NCBI GenBank assembly: GCA_947624225.1
Contig: CANQJF010000004.1
Span: 1 to 64,000 of the forward strand
Length of the DNA stretch: 64,000 nt
Origin: an uncultured Clostridia bacterium
Lineage (GTDB): Bacteria; Bacillota; Clostridia; Christensenellales; Borkfalkiaceae
Direction of reading: 5' to 3'
Part shown: one piece after another, positions 1 to 9,477 of the stretch
Position numbering within the stretch: position 1 is the first letter of the stretch
Layout of the letters: every line of letters starts with the position of its first letter
The notes under the pieces: model-generated
Told to the model about the DNA's origin: nothing
The model's database searches: none
The model's input: the letters and a program-made list of their open reading frames with translations, nothing else
Position numbers and translations under genes: made by a program

Positions 1-1720
1 GAGGAAAAGGACACGCTTTCGCTTGCCATCGCGGGCACGGAGTTGCTAAAAGCGCTCGGCGTGGAGTTCAATCTCGGAGAGGCGAAAGTAGAGATCACCA
101 AGTCCGGAACAATCATCGTAGAGGCCTTGGACTTGGGTGCAACAATTATTATCTCGCAGGGCACACAGTTCACCGTAGACACCACTGGCTACATAGACAT
201 CGTTGCATATGCCAATACAATTGCAACACTAATCCAGGGTGGCTATCTCAGTGCGGATGTCTCTTACACCTCTGGCAAACTTAATATCACGGGGCAGATA
301 GATCTTGCGCTTGAAACCCTCAAAGTGCAGGGGACGCTCACGCTTAATTACGGAAAAACGAAACAACAAATAAAGGTCATTTATGGAGACAAAGTCGTCT
401 ATCTCGAATTGGGCGGCATGAAGATCCGTGCGAACGTAAACGATGCGGTGGCGCTCATTGGGCAGTTTATCGATCTTCCCCAAGGGGATACCCAAGAAAA
501 GGATCTCATCGAGAAGCTGCTTTCTCTCAAATTCGACGAAGTACTCACACTCACGGAGGAAAAGGACACGCTTTCGCTTGCCATTGCAGGCACGGAGTTG
601 CTAAACGCACTCGGCGTGGAGTTCAATCTCGGCAAAGTGGAAGTAGAAATCACTAAGTCCGGGACAATCACCGTAGAGGCCTCGGACTTGAATGCAACAA
701 TTGTAATCTCGCAGGGCGATCCGTTCACCGCAGACACCACGGGCTATATTGACATTGTCCAATACGCCAATACAATTGCAACGCTGATCAAGGATGGCTA
801 TCTCAGCGCGGATGTTTCCTACACTTCGGGCAAACTCACCGTTTCGGGGACCATTTCTTTGGGCATCGATCCCTTGAAAGCACAAGCCGAGTTCACGCTC
901 AAATATGACGAGGGCGCGCTCAAAAAGATCGGGGTCGTGTATGCGGGCGACGTGGTCTATCTCGCGGTTTACGACAAAGATCCCAAGCAAGGCCTTAAAG
1001 TGTGTCTCGATGTTAAGCAGGCGAGCGCGCTTGTCACCTCTCTTGTGGGAGCGAGTGGGGATACGAATGCGGAAACGCTCATCGAAAAGCTCTTCAACCT
1101 CGATTTGCGCGCCCTCATCCCTGTGTTTAAAGAGGTACAAAGCGGCGAAGATAATGTTCTTAATCTTACCGTTGCGGCCAACGAGCTCCTGAGCGCACTT
1201 GGCGTGGATTTCAAACTCGGCAATGTGGAAGTGGAGATCACCAAGACGGAGCTCGCCGCTCCCGAGGCGTCCACCGAGACCGGGACGATCACCGTAAAGG
1301 CCCTCGGTGCAACGATCACGATAAAGAGCGGCGTCGACTTCACCCCCGTCACAGAGGGCTATCTCGACCTCTCGCCCTTGCTCGAAAATATTCAAAAGAT
1401 CCTTACAGACAAAGCGGTTTCGTTCTATGGGGATCTCGTCCTGTTCTTAAATGACTTCGAGATCGACGTGGAGATCGAAAATGCCGTTCTCTCCTTTAAA
1501 GACGGGATAAAGGTCCAATTGCATGCCAACATTTATTTGCAGAAGAAAGTGCAGTTAGAGGTGTACCTCCGTTACGACGAGAAAGAGAATATGGTGAGCT
1601 TTGCATGCGGCTCGCTTGGCGCGAAGATCGTTATAAACGAAGTCGGCACCCTCCAAGAGGCGTTCCTCGATGTGTATGGCAACTTGTACAAGATCATCGA
1701 GAATATGCTTGTGGACAACA
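1..1720 (+). repeat. Tandem intragenic repeats (~555-585 bp units), first complete unit 1-555, second 556-1140, third diverged
   Basis: gaggaaaaggacacgctttcgcttgccat...gtggagttcaatctcgg occurs at nt 1 and again at nt 556 with few changes; third unit begins near SGEDNVLNLTVAANELLSALGVDF. Confidence 0.85.
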
Positions 1721-4700
1721 AGAATAATCCGCTTCCCGCGCCCGACGAATTGTTCAATTCGACCTCGAAAGATAGCCGATCCGATGGCGCTTCCTCCACT
1801 CCCCTGTGGGCGGAAATCGTCAAGGCGCTCACATTCGAAACGACGGAGAGCGATGTCTCTGTGCATTACGGCGATCTCCTTGCGCGGCTCTTCCTCCCGT
1901 CCGATGACAGCTTCCTCCCGTCCGATGATTCCAGCTTCCTCGGCTTGCAATTGAACGGCTCTCTCGGCTCCGCGCTTCGCCTCGGCGACAGCATGCTCTT
2001 CTTGAAGAACGCAACTTACAGCGGCACGGACGAGGAGGGGAATAACATTGTTGAATTCCCCGAAATGCCGAAGATCAACTATCTCGAAATGGCCGACTTC
2101 AAGGCGATCATCGGCTATCTCGGCTCCGCAGTGGATCTTCTCAACGCGACCGACCTCACGCTCACTTTTGAGGGTACGGTCACCTCGACCGACGACGCCT
2201 ATCAAGGATCTGATGGCGTCAAGTATGACATCAATGCGTCCATGTCGACGCACCGCGGCAGCAGCAACCTCATCCATCTCGATGTCGACGGGAAGAATCT
2301 TTGGGTGGATACCGATGTGTTCGCGCACGCATCCATCAATATTGAGGCGAGGAATAATGCGGACAGCAGCCTTTATATCGACCTCTATATCCTCGACGGC
2401 GCGCCCGAGATGGATGAAAACGGGGATGCGACGGTGAATAAAGAGGGTGCGAAGAAAGATAACATGCTCGACTTCTATGTCACGCTTTCGCAGTTCGGCG
2501 ACGTAAATTCCACCGCGGAGACGGTAACGGGCTACAATCCTGTGCGGTTGTATGCGCCATCGAACGAGATCCTCACGCTGCTTTCCTCGGCGCTTCCCAT
2601 GTTCGGCATAGACGTGGAGATCCTCAACAACTATATGATCTCCAAGTGGCTCTCGCTTGAAAATGTGGAGCAGCTCAAAGCGTTTGGCAACATCGTTTCC
2701 CCGCTTCTTTCGGGACTTCTCGGTGCCAAGGAAACGCCGTCGGAGCCCGCGGAACCCGCAGCATTGGCAGAGCCCGCAGAATCCGCCGACATGTTGCTCA
2801 TAAAGGACTATCTGAAAGAGCTTACGGTCGAGACGGATGCAGCCACCGACCTCACAACTCTCACCATTGCACTCAACTCCGAGAAACTCTATGGCATAAA
2901 GGGGCTGGCTGACGTCGAGGCGACCCTTACAAAAGAGGCCGACACCCAAGACGAACAAGACTATCATTACGGCCACTTTACAAGCCTCAATCTCTCCAAT
3001 ATCTATAATAAGGCGGGCACGGAGAACACAACGCTGAACGGCACCATTGATTACAACAAAGTGACGCCCTCTGTTCCGACTGGGACATATCAGAGCTTCC
3101 TCGGCGCGGAAAAGCTCATTCTCGCCATTGCAAAGAGCGCCACGCACGGCGTCAACGAGGCGGGCGAACAGACGGAGAAGATCATCTCGGGCGAAGAGAC
3201 GCCGCACCACTATCTCGTCAACAATTACTTCTACATCGATGGGAGTATCGGAGTAAACCTCCACCTCGGTAGTCTTGATTTGATCGAACTCAATATTAAA
3301 ATTGTCGCGATCTCCGTTACGGTTGACGAGCAGGGCAAACTTGCGCTCAATCTCCGTCTTGAATATGAGGGGAATTATAGTTCCATCGCCGCAATTGGGG
3401 GGTGGATTATAGGAATAGACGGACATATCATCAACGGTAACAGCACGGTAGATCTCACATTAAAGGACGACATGGTCTACATCAAGCGTGTGCAGACGAA
3501 CTATTATGATCGAGGTTGGAAAAATTACACCACACCCATTACCATCTACCGTGCAATGCCGGCGGCGAACTTCACCGCGAACATCTTCGATCATCTCGGC
3601 TTCCTCTTCAATATGGGCGACAAGTTGTGGGCGTATATCAGCGAACAAATCAACAGCTCGTCGAATAAGGAAACAGCTCCTGCCGAGAAAATCGACTTCG
3701 GGCAGCGGCTCGCCGATGTACTCAAATCTTACGTTTTCACTCCGGAAGAAGTCGACGCCGAGGGCAACACAAAGCCCGCCACGTGGGATCTCACGCTCAA
3801 CGGAGCCGCACTCGCCAAGGGCGTGCTCAATGACATCGTCGTCAATTTGAAAGAGGATACAGACGGCTACTTCCACGATATCAGCGTCTCGGCATCGATT
3901 GTTTCCGTAATCAATGCGTCAATCAACCTCCGTTGGCATAATCCCGGCGGTGTCATGGAAGCGGATGCAGAGGACAAAACGCAGAGTGCGTTTGTTGCCG
4001 ACCTCTCCGACAAGCATCGCGGGTTTGGCGGCATGGTGGAAAAGCTCAACGCCGAAAACGGTTGGACCCAAACGGCGGAGGACGGCTCCGTGGAGTACAA
4101 GTTCCTCGAGGGGCAGGAGACGACCGTTTCCTACAAGTACAAGACCTATGCGGGCGCCACGGCAGACCTCGGCACGCAGCAAGTGATCGTTTCCACGGGC
4201 AACGACGGAAATCCCGTCAACACTCTATATAGCGAACTCGTCTACCCCGCACTTCCCGTCGAAGACGTGCAATTTGCATATCATCCTCTCAATGGCTCCG
4301 CCGTTGCGGTCGGCGAGGAGGTTCCCACTTCGCGCGAACTCGTGATAGGAGAGCAGAGCATTCAGATGTATGAGGTCACATTCTACACGACGGATGAGGC
4401 GCTCGGCAAGCAATTCGGCTGGGATTACGATGGAGCAGAGCACAGATACTACCATAGTCAAGAGATGAAGTACGGTGCAGACATAGACCTTGGCGGGAAG
4501 CACCACACCGTCACGGGCGTCACGCAATTCGAACTCGCCGCTTCTCCCATATCCGACGGCGGAAGAGTGGGGGAATGGCAAGGAACTCCCGAGATCACGG
4601 GGGACGGCGCGAAGTTCAAGGCGACCTATCCCGCGATCATCACCTATCAAAGCGTAGTAACATTCACCATTGAGGGTTACGAGGCGACATCTGCCGACGG

Positions 4701-5235
4701 AATTTGGAGCTACACGACCCAATTCAACGCCACCGATTATAAACTTCTTACTCCCACATCAGATGGCTACACTTTCCTCGGTTGGTATTTCAAAGACGAG
4801 AACGGTTGGAGGCAAATCACGCAACTCAACGCTTCCGAAGTTTCCACCATCACCGTCGAAGCCCTGTGGGCAAAACCGATGTATAGCTTCACGATGAGTG
4901 GGAATAGTAGAATAAGCGGTTGGAATAAAGTTACATATGACGTTTCTATCGCTGAGACCCCGGAGACACTTGTAGGTGCATTTGCAAATGATAAGGGAAT
5001 CATCAAATCGGTTCAACGCAAATTCTCTATCGGGACCGACAAGAATAATCCTAATTATATAGAAAACAATGCAACATCTTATGAAACAACATTTGGCATA
5101 ACGACGAAGACCGTGTATGCACACGTAGAAGTTACCGTGACATATACCGATGGAAACGGTAACACGCTCTATGAGGTAGTCGTTCCCAAGTACGGTTCAT
5201 ATAATGTGCGTGGTGAATTATGTGAATTACCCTAA
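1..5235 (+). CDS. Giant repeat-containing surface/secreted protein with C-terminal InlB-type (Listeria-Bacteroides) repeat; 5' end truncated by window edge
   Basis: Frame +1 is open from base 1 (EEKDTLSLAIAGTELLKALG...). Internal ~185-aa repeats start at nt 1, 556 and ~1141. C-terminal YTFLGWYFKDENG...ITVEALWAKP resembles an InlB B-repeat. Stop at 5235. Confidence 0.85.
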   Translation, partial: EEKDTLSLAIAGTELLKALGVEFNLGEAKVEITKSGTIIVEALDLGATIIISQGTQFTVDTTGYIDIVAYANTIATLIQGGYLSADVSYTSGKLNITGQIDLALETLKVQGTLTLNYGKTKQQIKVIYGDKVVYLELGGMKIRANVNDAVALIGQFIDLPQGDTQEKDLIEKLLSLKFDEVLTLTEEKDTLSLAIAGTELLNALGVEFNLGKVEVEITKSGTITVEASDLNATIVISQGDPFTADTTGYIDIVQYANTIATLIKDGYLSADVSYTSGKLTVSGTISLGIDPLKAQAEFTLKYDEGALKKIGVVYAGDVVYLAVYDKDPKQGLKVCLDVKQASALVTSLVGASGDTNAETLIEKLFNLDLRALIPVFKEVQSGEDNVLNLTVAANELLSALGVDFKLGNVEVEITKTELAAPEASTETGTITVKALGATITIKSGVDFTPVTEGYLDLSPLLENIQKILTDKAVSFYGDLVLFLNDFEIDVEIENAVLSFKDGIKVQLHANIYLQKKVQLEVYLRYDEKENMVSFACGSLGAKIVINEVGTLQEAFLDVYGNLYKIIENMLVDNKNNPLPAPDELFNSTSKDSRSDGASSTPLWAEIVKALTFETTESDVSVHYGDLLARLFLPSDDSFLPSDDSSFLGLQLNGSLGSALRLGDSMLFLKNATYSGTDEEGNNIVEFPEMPKINYLEMADFKAIIGYLGSAVDLLNATDLTLTFEGTVTSTDDAYQGSDGVKYDINASMSTHRGSSNLIHLDVDGKNLWVDTDVFAHASINIEARNNADSSLYIDLYILDGAPEMDENGDATVNKEGAKKDNMLDFYVTLSQFGDVNSTAETVTGYNPVRLYAPSNEILTLLSSALPMFGIDVEILNNYMISKWLSLENVEQLKAFGNIVSPLLSGLLGAKETPSEPAEPAALAEPAESADMLLIKDYLKELTVETDAATDLTTLTIALNSEKLYGIKGLADVEATLTKEADTQDEQDYHYGHFTSLNLSNIYNKAGTENTTLNGTIDYNKVTPSVPTGTYQSFLGAEKLILAIAKSATHGVNEAGEQTEKIISGEETPHHYLVNNYFYIDGSIGVNLHLGSLDLIELNIKIVAISVTVDEQGKLALNLRLEYEGNYSSIAAIGGWIIGIDGHIINGNSTVDLTLKDDMVYIKRVQTNYYDRGWKNYTTPITIYRAMPAANFTANIFDHLGFLFNMGDKLWAYISEQINSSSNKETAPAEKIDFGQRLADVLKSYVFTPEEVDAEGNTKPATWDLTLNGAALAKGVLNDIVVNLKEDTDGYFHDISVSASIVSVINASINLRWHNPGGVMEADAEDKTQSAFVADLSDKHRGFGGMVEKLNAENGWTQTAEDGSVEYKFLEGQETTVSYKYKTYAGATADLGTQQVIVSTGNDGNPVNTLYSELVYPALPVEDVQFAYHPLNGSAVAVGEEVPTSRELVIGEQSIQMYEVTFYTTDEALGKQFGWDYDGAEHRYYHSQEMKYGADIDLGGKHHTVTGVTQFELAASPISDGGRVGEWQGTPEITGDGAKFKATYPAIITYQSVVTFTIEGYEATSADGIWSYTTQFNATDYKLLTPTSDGYTFLGWYFKDENGWRQITQLNASEVSTITVEALWAKPMYSFTMSGNSRISGWNKVTYDVSIAETPETLVGAFANDKGIIKSVQRKFSIGTDKNNPNYIENNATSYETTFGITTKTVYAHVEVTVTYTDGNGNTLYEVVVPKYGSYNVRGELCELP

Positions 5236-5280
5236 CAATAAGTTTTCTGAAAAATTTGGAACGTTGTAACAATCAAAATG

Positions 5281-5319
5281 GGAGCCGACGGCATTTTGCC
5301 GTCGGCTCCTTTCTTTTTG
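5281..5319 (+). terminator. Rho-independent terminator after the giant surface protein
   Basis: ggagccgacggca-ttt-tgccgtcggctcc followed by tttcttttt. Confidence 0.85.
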
Positions 5320-5350
5320 CCCCCCTCCACGCGTGCGGAGCGACGCACTT

Positions 5351-5670
5351 GCCCCCTCCATGGGAGGGGGGGAGGGGGGTGGGGTGTCGACCAAGCGTGG
5401 TCGAGTCCTTGCTGTCCTCGCTGTCATACCGAGGGCGAAGCCCGAGTGTATCCCCTCAAACGAAGTCCGTGCCCCTTCCATGGGAGGGGGGGAGGGGGGT
5501 GGGGTGTCGACCAAGCGTGGTCGAGTCCTTGCTGTCCTCGCTGTCATACCGACCCCGAGGCGAAGCCGAGCGGGGAGTGTATCCCCTCAAACGAAGTCCG
5601 CTATTCTTGCCTTCCCCTTTGGGGAAGGTGCCCCGAAGGGGCGGATGAGGTGGGGTGGCGACGAGGTATG
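5351..5670. repeat. G/C-rich intergenic repeat: two ~120-bp direct copies (5351-, 5471-) followed by a palindromic ccttcccctttggggaagg...ccccgaaggggcggatgagg element
   Basis: gcccc[c/t]tccatgggagggggggaggggggtggggtgtcgaccaagcgtggtcgagtccttgctgtcctcgctgtcataccga is present twice, 120 bp apart. Confidence 0.85.
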
Positions 5671-5704
5671 GTCATATCCCCAAAAAATTTTTTTGTCAAA
5701 ATAG

Positions 5705-5746
5705 TTGACACGGTGTCAGAATGGTGCTATAATTGACACAGTGTCA
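5705..5746 (+). promoter_or_regulatory. Consensus promoter TTGACA-17-TATAAT with two palindromic operators (TGACACGGTGTCA 5706-5718; TGACACAGTGTCA 5734-5746)
   Basis: Perfect 6-1-6 palindromes overlapping the -35 and abutting the extended -10 directly upstream of a TetR-family gene. Confidence 0.85.
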
Positions 5747-5773
5747 GTAAAAATCCACATTGAGGAGCAGCAA

Positions 5774-6403
5774 ATGCCGAAAGGGTCCAAAGAATTGGCC
5801 GACGCAAGGAAAGAGGAGATCGTAAACGCCTGTGAAAAGCTCTATGCAACAATGAGCTTCAAGGAGATCACCATCAAGGAGATCGGGGCGGTCACCACGT
5901 TTACGCGCACGTCCATTTATAATTATTTTCAGACGAAAGAGGAGATCTTCCTCGCCCTCCTCAAACGGGAATACGAGACATGGATAGGGGCTCTGAATGC
6001 GCTATGTGAGGAGCATGAAAGTTTGTCTGCCGAGGAGCTCGCGGCGGCCCTTGCCCGCATTCTCGAAGACAGGCGGCTGCTTTTAAAACTCATGACGATG
6101 AACAACTATGACATGGAGGAGAACAGCCGTCCGGAGAACCTTGCCGAGTTCAAGGAGGCCTATGGCGAATCCATCCGTGCGCTCGACAGGTGTTTTGCAA
6201 AATTTACCCCGCTTGGGGAGGCCGAGCGCAAAGAGCTCTTGTATATCTTCCTCCCGTTTGTCTATGGCGTCTATCCGTATGCGGAAGTCACGGAGAAACA
6301 GCGCACCGCAATGGCGCGGGCAAACGTGCCGTTTGTATATCATTCCGTCTATGAACTCACCTATCACTGTGTAATCAACCTGCTGAGCAGGAAAGGAGAA
6401 TGA
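5774..6403 (+). CDS. TetR/AcrR-family transcriptional regulator
   Basis: N-terminal HTH-like ...IVNACEKLYATMSFKEITIKEIGAVTTFTRTSIYNYFQTKEEIFLALL; SD gaggag upstream of ATG 5774 (ORF track start 5705 lies inside the promoter). Confidence 0.9.
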   Translation: MPKGSKELADARKEEIVNACEKLYATMSFKEITIKEIGAVTTFTRTSIYNYFQTKEEIFLALLKREYETWIGALNALCEEHESLSAEELAAALARILEDRRLLLKLMTMNNYDMEENSRPENLAEFKEAYGESIRALDRCFAKFTPLGEAERKELLYIFLPFVYGVYPYAEVTEKQRTAMARANVPFVYHSVYELTYHCVINLLSRKGE

Positions 6404-6406
6404 AGT

Positions 6407-6886
6407 ATGAATCAGAAAATTTTGGTGGCCTATTTCTCGGCAAGCGGTGTGACGAAGAGGGCGGCAAGCATTCTTGCAAAAGTTGCGAATGCAGACCTCT
6501 TTGAGATCCAACCCAAAACTCCCTACACGAGCGCCGACCTCGATTGGACGAACAAGCGAAGCCGCTCCACTTTGGAGATGAACGATCCCGCTTCTCGCCC
6601 CGAAATCGAAAGCCGTGTCGCGGACATGGGTGCCTTTGATGTCGTCTTTCTCGGTTTTCCCATCTGGTGGTACACCGCGCCGACGATTATCAAAACTTTC
6701 CTCGAAAGTTACGATTTTTCGGGCAAACAGATCGTCCTCTTTGCGACGAGCGGCGGCAGCGGGCTCGGCAAAACGGAGAGCGCACTTCGGCCCTGCGCCC
6801 CGAATGCCGTCTTTAAAGGCGGGAAGGTCATCAACGGCGCAAGCGAAAGCTCACTCAAATCTTGGGTGGAGAGCTTGAAGTTATGA
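6407..6886 (+). CDS. Flavodoxin family protein (cytosolic)
   Basis: KILVAYFSASGVTKRAA...DVVFLGFPIWWYTAPTIIKTFLESYDFSGKQIVLFATSGGSGLG. Confidence 0.9.
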   Translation: MNQKILVAYFSASGVTKRAASILAKVANADLFEIQPKTPYTSADLDWTNKRSRSTLEMNDPASRPEIESRVADMGAFDVVFLGFPIWWYTAPTIIKTFLESYDFSGKQIVLFATSGGSGLGKTESALRPCAPNAVFKGGKVINGASESSLKSWVESLKL

Positions 6887-6958
6887 AGAACGCGGTATCT
6901 GAATTCCACTGAAAAATTAGCAACAAGAGCCTAAAAAATCAATCAAAGGAGTTATTTT

Positions 6959-7711
6959 ATGAAGAAGATCACACAGGACGCGGGAAGAAAGGCTTTGGGG
7001 GAGTTTGCTCCCGACTTTGCGCACTACAACGACGACGTTCTCTTCGGCGAGAATTGGAACAACCAAGATATCGACCACAAGACGCGGTGCATCATCACGG
7101 TGGTCGCGCTCATGGCTTCGGGCATTACGGACAGTTCGCTCCGCTATCACCTCGAAAATGCCAAAAAGGCGGGCGTAACCAAGAAAGAGATCGCCGCGGT
7201 CGTCACGCACGTCGGTTTCTATGCCGGCTGGCCCAAGGCGTGGGCGGTATTCAACATGGCGAAAGATGTCTGGGCGGAAGAGAGCGCGGAAAGCGCTATG
7301 GCGGCGCACGAAAATGCGATGATCTTCCCGATTGGCGCGCCCAACGACGGCTTCAAACAGTATTTCAGCGGGAGGAGCTACCTCGCGCCCGTCTCCAAGA
7401 CCCAAGTCGGCATCTTCAACGTCACTTTCGAGCCGGGTTGCCGCAACAATTGGCACGTTCACCACGCCGCAAAGGGGGGCGGACAGATTTTGATCTGCGT
7501 CGCGGGGCGCGGCTGGTATCAGGAGTGGGGTAAGCAAGCCGTGGAGATGCACCCGGGCGACTGCATCAACATCCCCGCCGGCGTCAAGCATTGGCACGGT
7601 GCGGCGAAGAACAGCTGGTTTTCCCACCTCGCCATCGAGGTACCGGGTGAAAAGGGCTCGAACGAGTGGTTAGAGCCCGTTTCGGAAGAAGAATACAACC
7701 AACTCCCCTGA
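6959..7711 (+). CDS. Carboxymuconolactone decarboxylase (CMD)-family domain fused to C-terminal cupin
   Basis: CMD-like DHKTRCIITVVALMASGITDSSLRYHLENAKKAGVTKKEIAAVVTHVGFYAGWPKAW; cupin GCRNNWHVHHAAKGGGQILICVAGRGWYQEWG...HPGDCINIPAGVKHWHGA. Confidence 0.9.
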   Translation: MKKITQDAGRKALGEFAPDFAHYNDDVLFGENWNNQDIDHKTRCIITVVALMASGITDSSLRYHLENAKKAGVTKKEIAAVVTHVGFYAGWPKAWAVFNMAKDVWAEESAESAMAAHENAMIFPIGAPNDGFKQYFSGRSYLAPVSKTQVGIFNVTFEPGCRNNWHVHHAAKGGGQILICVAGRGWYQEWGKQAVEMHPGDCINIPAGVKHWHGAAKNSWFSHLAIEVPGEKGSNEWLEPVSEEEYNQLP

Positions 7712-7719
7712 GGCAAAGC

Positions 7720-8013
7720 ATGGCATTTACGATCAATATCTACTATACGGGCAGCGACGGCAGCGCGAGAAAGTTTGCGGAGGAGATGAAAGCGAGCGGA
7801 CTTGTGGATGCCATTCGCGCCGAGCAAGGCAATCTTCGCTATGAATACTTCTTCCCCATGGACGATCCCGAAACGGTGCTCCTCATCGATGCTTGGGAAA
7901 GTGAGGAGGCTCTCGATTTCCATCACAAGAGCCCGATGATGAAAGAAATCGCCGCCCTCCGCGAGAAGTATCACCTCAAAATGCGCGTGCAAAAATTCAT
8001 CGAGGAGAAATAG
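7720..8013 (+). CDS. Antibiotic biosynthesis monooxygenase (ABM)-like / putative quinol monooxygenase
   Basis: MAFTINIYYTGSDGSARKFAEEMKASGLVDAIRAEQGNLRYEYFFPMDDPETVLLIDAWESEEALDFHHKSPMM. Confidence 0.8.
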   Translation: MAFTINIYYTGSDGSARKFAEEMKASGLVDAIRAEQGNLRYEYFFPMDDPETVLLIDAWESEEALDFHHKSPMMKEIAALREKYHLKMRVQKFIEEK

Positions 8014-8014
8014 G

Positions 8015-8956
8015 ATGCCCATAGATTTTCATGCGCATATCATCACCCCCGCATACAAGTGTGGCTTAAAATCTTTGAATATCGACCCGCTTGCCGTAGA
8101 CGGGTTTGCGCTTCCCGATTGGAGCGAACGGGCCCATCTCGAATTTATGCGGGAAGCGGGGATTGAGCGGAGCATCCTCTCCTCGCCCACGCCGCACATT
8201 TGGTGTGACGACGCAAGGCTCACAGCAGAGATCCACAGGGAAGTCAATGCCTCTATGGCGGAAGTTTGCCAAAGGCACCCCGACGAGTTTTCCTTTGTCG
8301 CTTCCGTCCCTCTGCCGTATACGGATGCGGCGATAGAAGAATACCGCTTTGCCAAGGAAAAGCTCGGAGCGGTCGGGGTAAAACTTACTTCGCACGCGGG
8401 CGATGTCTATTTGGGCGATCCCTCGCTCGATGATTTTATGGCGGAACTGAACAGGGACCATGCCCTCGTCATCATCCACCCCCAGCGCGCCGCGGAGTAT
8501 CCCAAAACGCCCATCACGGGAACGGTCGCCGCGATCTATGAGTACCCGACCGACACGACGCGGGCTGTCCTCAACATGATGGCGCACAAAGTCATGACGC
8601 GCTTTGAGGGTATTCGCTTTATCGTCCCGCACACGGGGTCATTCCTGCCCTATATGTTGCAACGGTTTACGGGCGTTTCCGGCATTCTTGCCTCTATGGG
8701 CATGATGGAGCAAGTGGACGTACAAAAGGAGTTTCAAAACCTGTATTTTGACATTGCGGGCGATCCCGAACCCGTCGCGCTCGATATGCTCCTCTCTGTG
8801 GCGGGTGAAGAGAAGATCGTGTACGGGAGCGACTTCCCGCATTCTCCCGCGAAAGTCGTTCTCGCAAAGAAAAAGCATTTGGACGAAAATCCGAAATATC
8901 AAAATCTTCTCCGCAAAGTTTACGGAGAAAACGAAAAAAATTGTCTCGGCAAATGA
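8015..8956 (+). CDS. Amidohydrolase_2 family protein (ACMSD-like metal-dependent hydrolase/decarboxylase)
   Basis: MPIDFHAHIITP...VIIHPQRAAEYPKTP...RFIVPHTGSFLPYML...KIVYGSDFPHSP. Confidence 0.85.
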   Translation: MPIDFHAHIITPAYKCGLKSLNIDPLAVDGFALPDWSERAHLEFMREAGIERSILSSPTPHIWCDDARLTAEIHREVNASMAEVCQRHPDEFSFVASVPLPYTDAAIEEYRFAKEKLGAVGVKLTSHAGDVYLGDPSLDDFMAELNRDHALVIIHPQRAAEYPKTPITGTVAAIYEYPTDTTRAVLNMMAHKVMTRFEGIRFIVPHTGSFLPYMLQRFTGVSGILASMGMMEQVDVQKEFQNLYFDIAGDPEPVALDMLLSVAGEEKIVYGSDFPHSPAKVVLAKKKHLDENPKYQNLLRKVYGENEKNCLGK

Positions 8957-8973
8957 TTCCCAAGGAAGAAAAC

Positions 8974-9462
8974 ATGAAGAAAAAGTTTGTTTTTATTTTG
9001 ACAGCGCTCATGCTGTGCCTCATCCTTGCTCTCTCCGCTTGCGGGGGAAGCGGGACAGCGGCAGGGCAGGAGACAACGAACGAAAACGAAAATGAGGAAG
9101 AAATGATCGATACGATTTATTTGACGATAGGAACGCATAAAACCACCGTAAAACTCGAAGAGAATGCTGCAACGAAAGCCCTTGTCGAACTTCTGAAAGG
9201 GGGCGATATCACCTACACGGCGCACGACTATGGCGGCTTTGAAAAAGTGGGCGATTTGGGGCATACCCTTCCCCGCAAAGATCGACAGTTGATGACGGAG
9301 GCGGGCGACGTCATTCTCTACTCGGGCAATCAAATCGTCCTGTTTTACGGCAGTAATTCGTGGAGTTATACAAAGCTCGGCAAAATGCGGGGTTCCGCGA
9401 GCGAAATCAAGGCAATTCTCACGGAAAGTGACCCCGTCAGGGTGACGATCAGTTTGCAATAA
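8974..9462 (+). CDS. Lipoprotein with cyclophilin-like fold domain
   Basis: Lipobox signal MKKKFVFILTALMLCLILALSACGG; body IYLTIGTHKTTVKLEENAATKALVELL...YGGFEKVGDLGHTLPRKDRQLMTEAGDVILYSGNQIVLFYGSNSWSYTKLGKM. Confidence 0.8.
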   Translation: MKKKFVFILTALMLCLILALSACGGSGTAAGQETTNENENEEEMIDTIYLTIGTHKTTVKLEENAATKALVELLKGGDITYTAHDYGGFEKVGDLGHTLPRKDRQLMTEAGDVILYSGNQIVLFYGSNSWSYTKLGKMRGSASEIKAILTESDPVRVTISLQ

Positions 9463-9477
9463 CCTCGGAGGATAATT

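Noticed and set aside
229-1395. Several minus-strand and +2 ORFs over the surface protein (229-495, 399-740, 601-1395, 905-1192, 969-1352)
   Set aside because: Overlap a clear coding frame and mirror its repeats; no SD or domain support.
1555-3426. 623-aa minus-strand ORF
   Set aside because: Fully antisense to the repeat surface protein, no domain sense in the translation (Arg/Val/His-rich); a by-product of codon bias.
5227-5736. ORFs across the G-rich repeat (5227-5547, 5256-5648, 5278-5736, 5333-5704)
   Set aside because: Pro/Ser/Arg/Gly-rich translations arising from duplicated non-coding repeat sequence.
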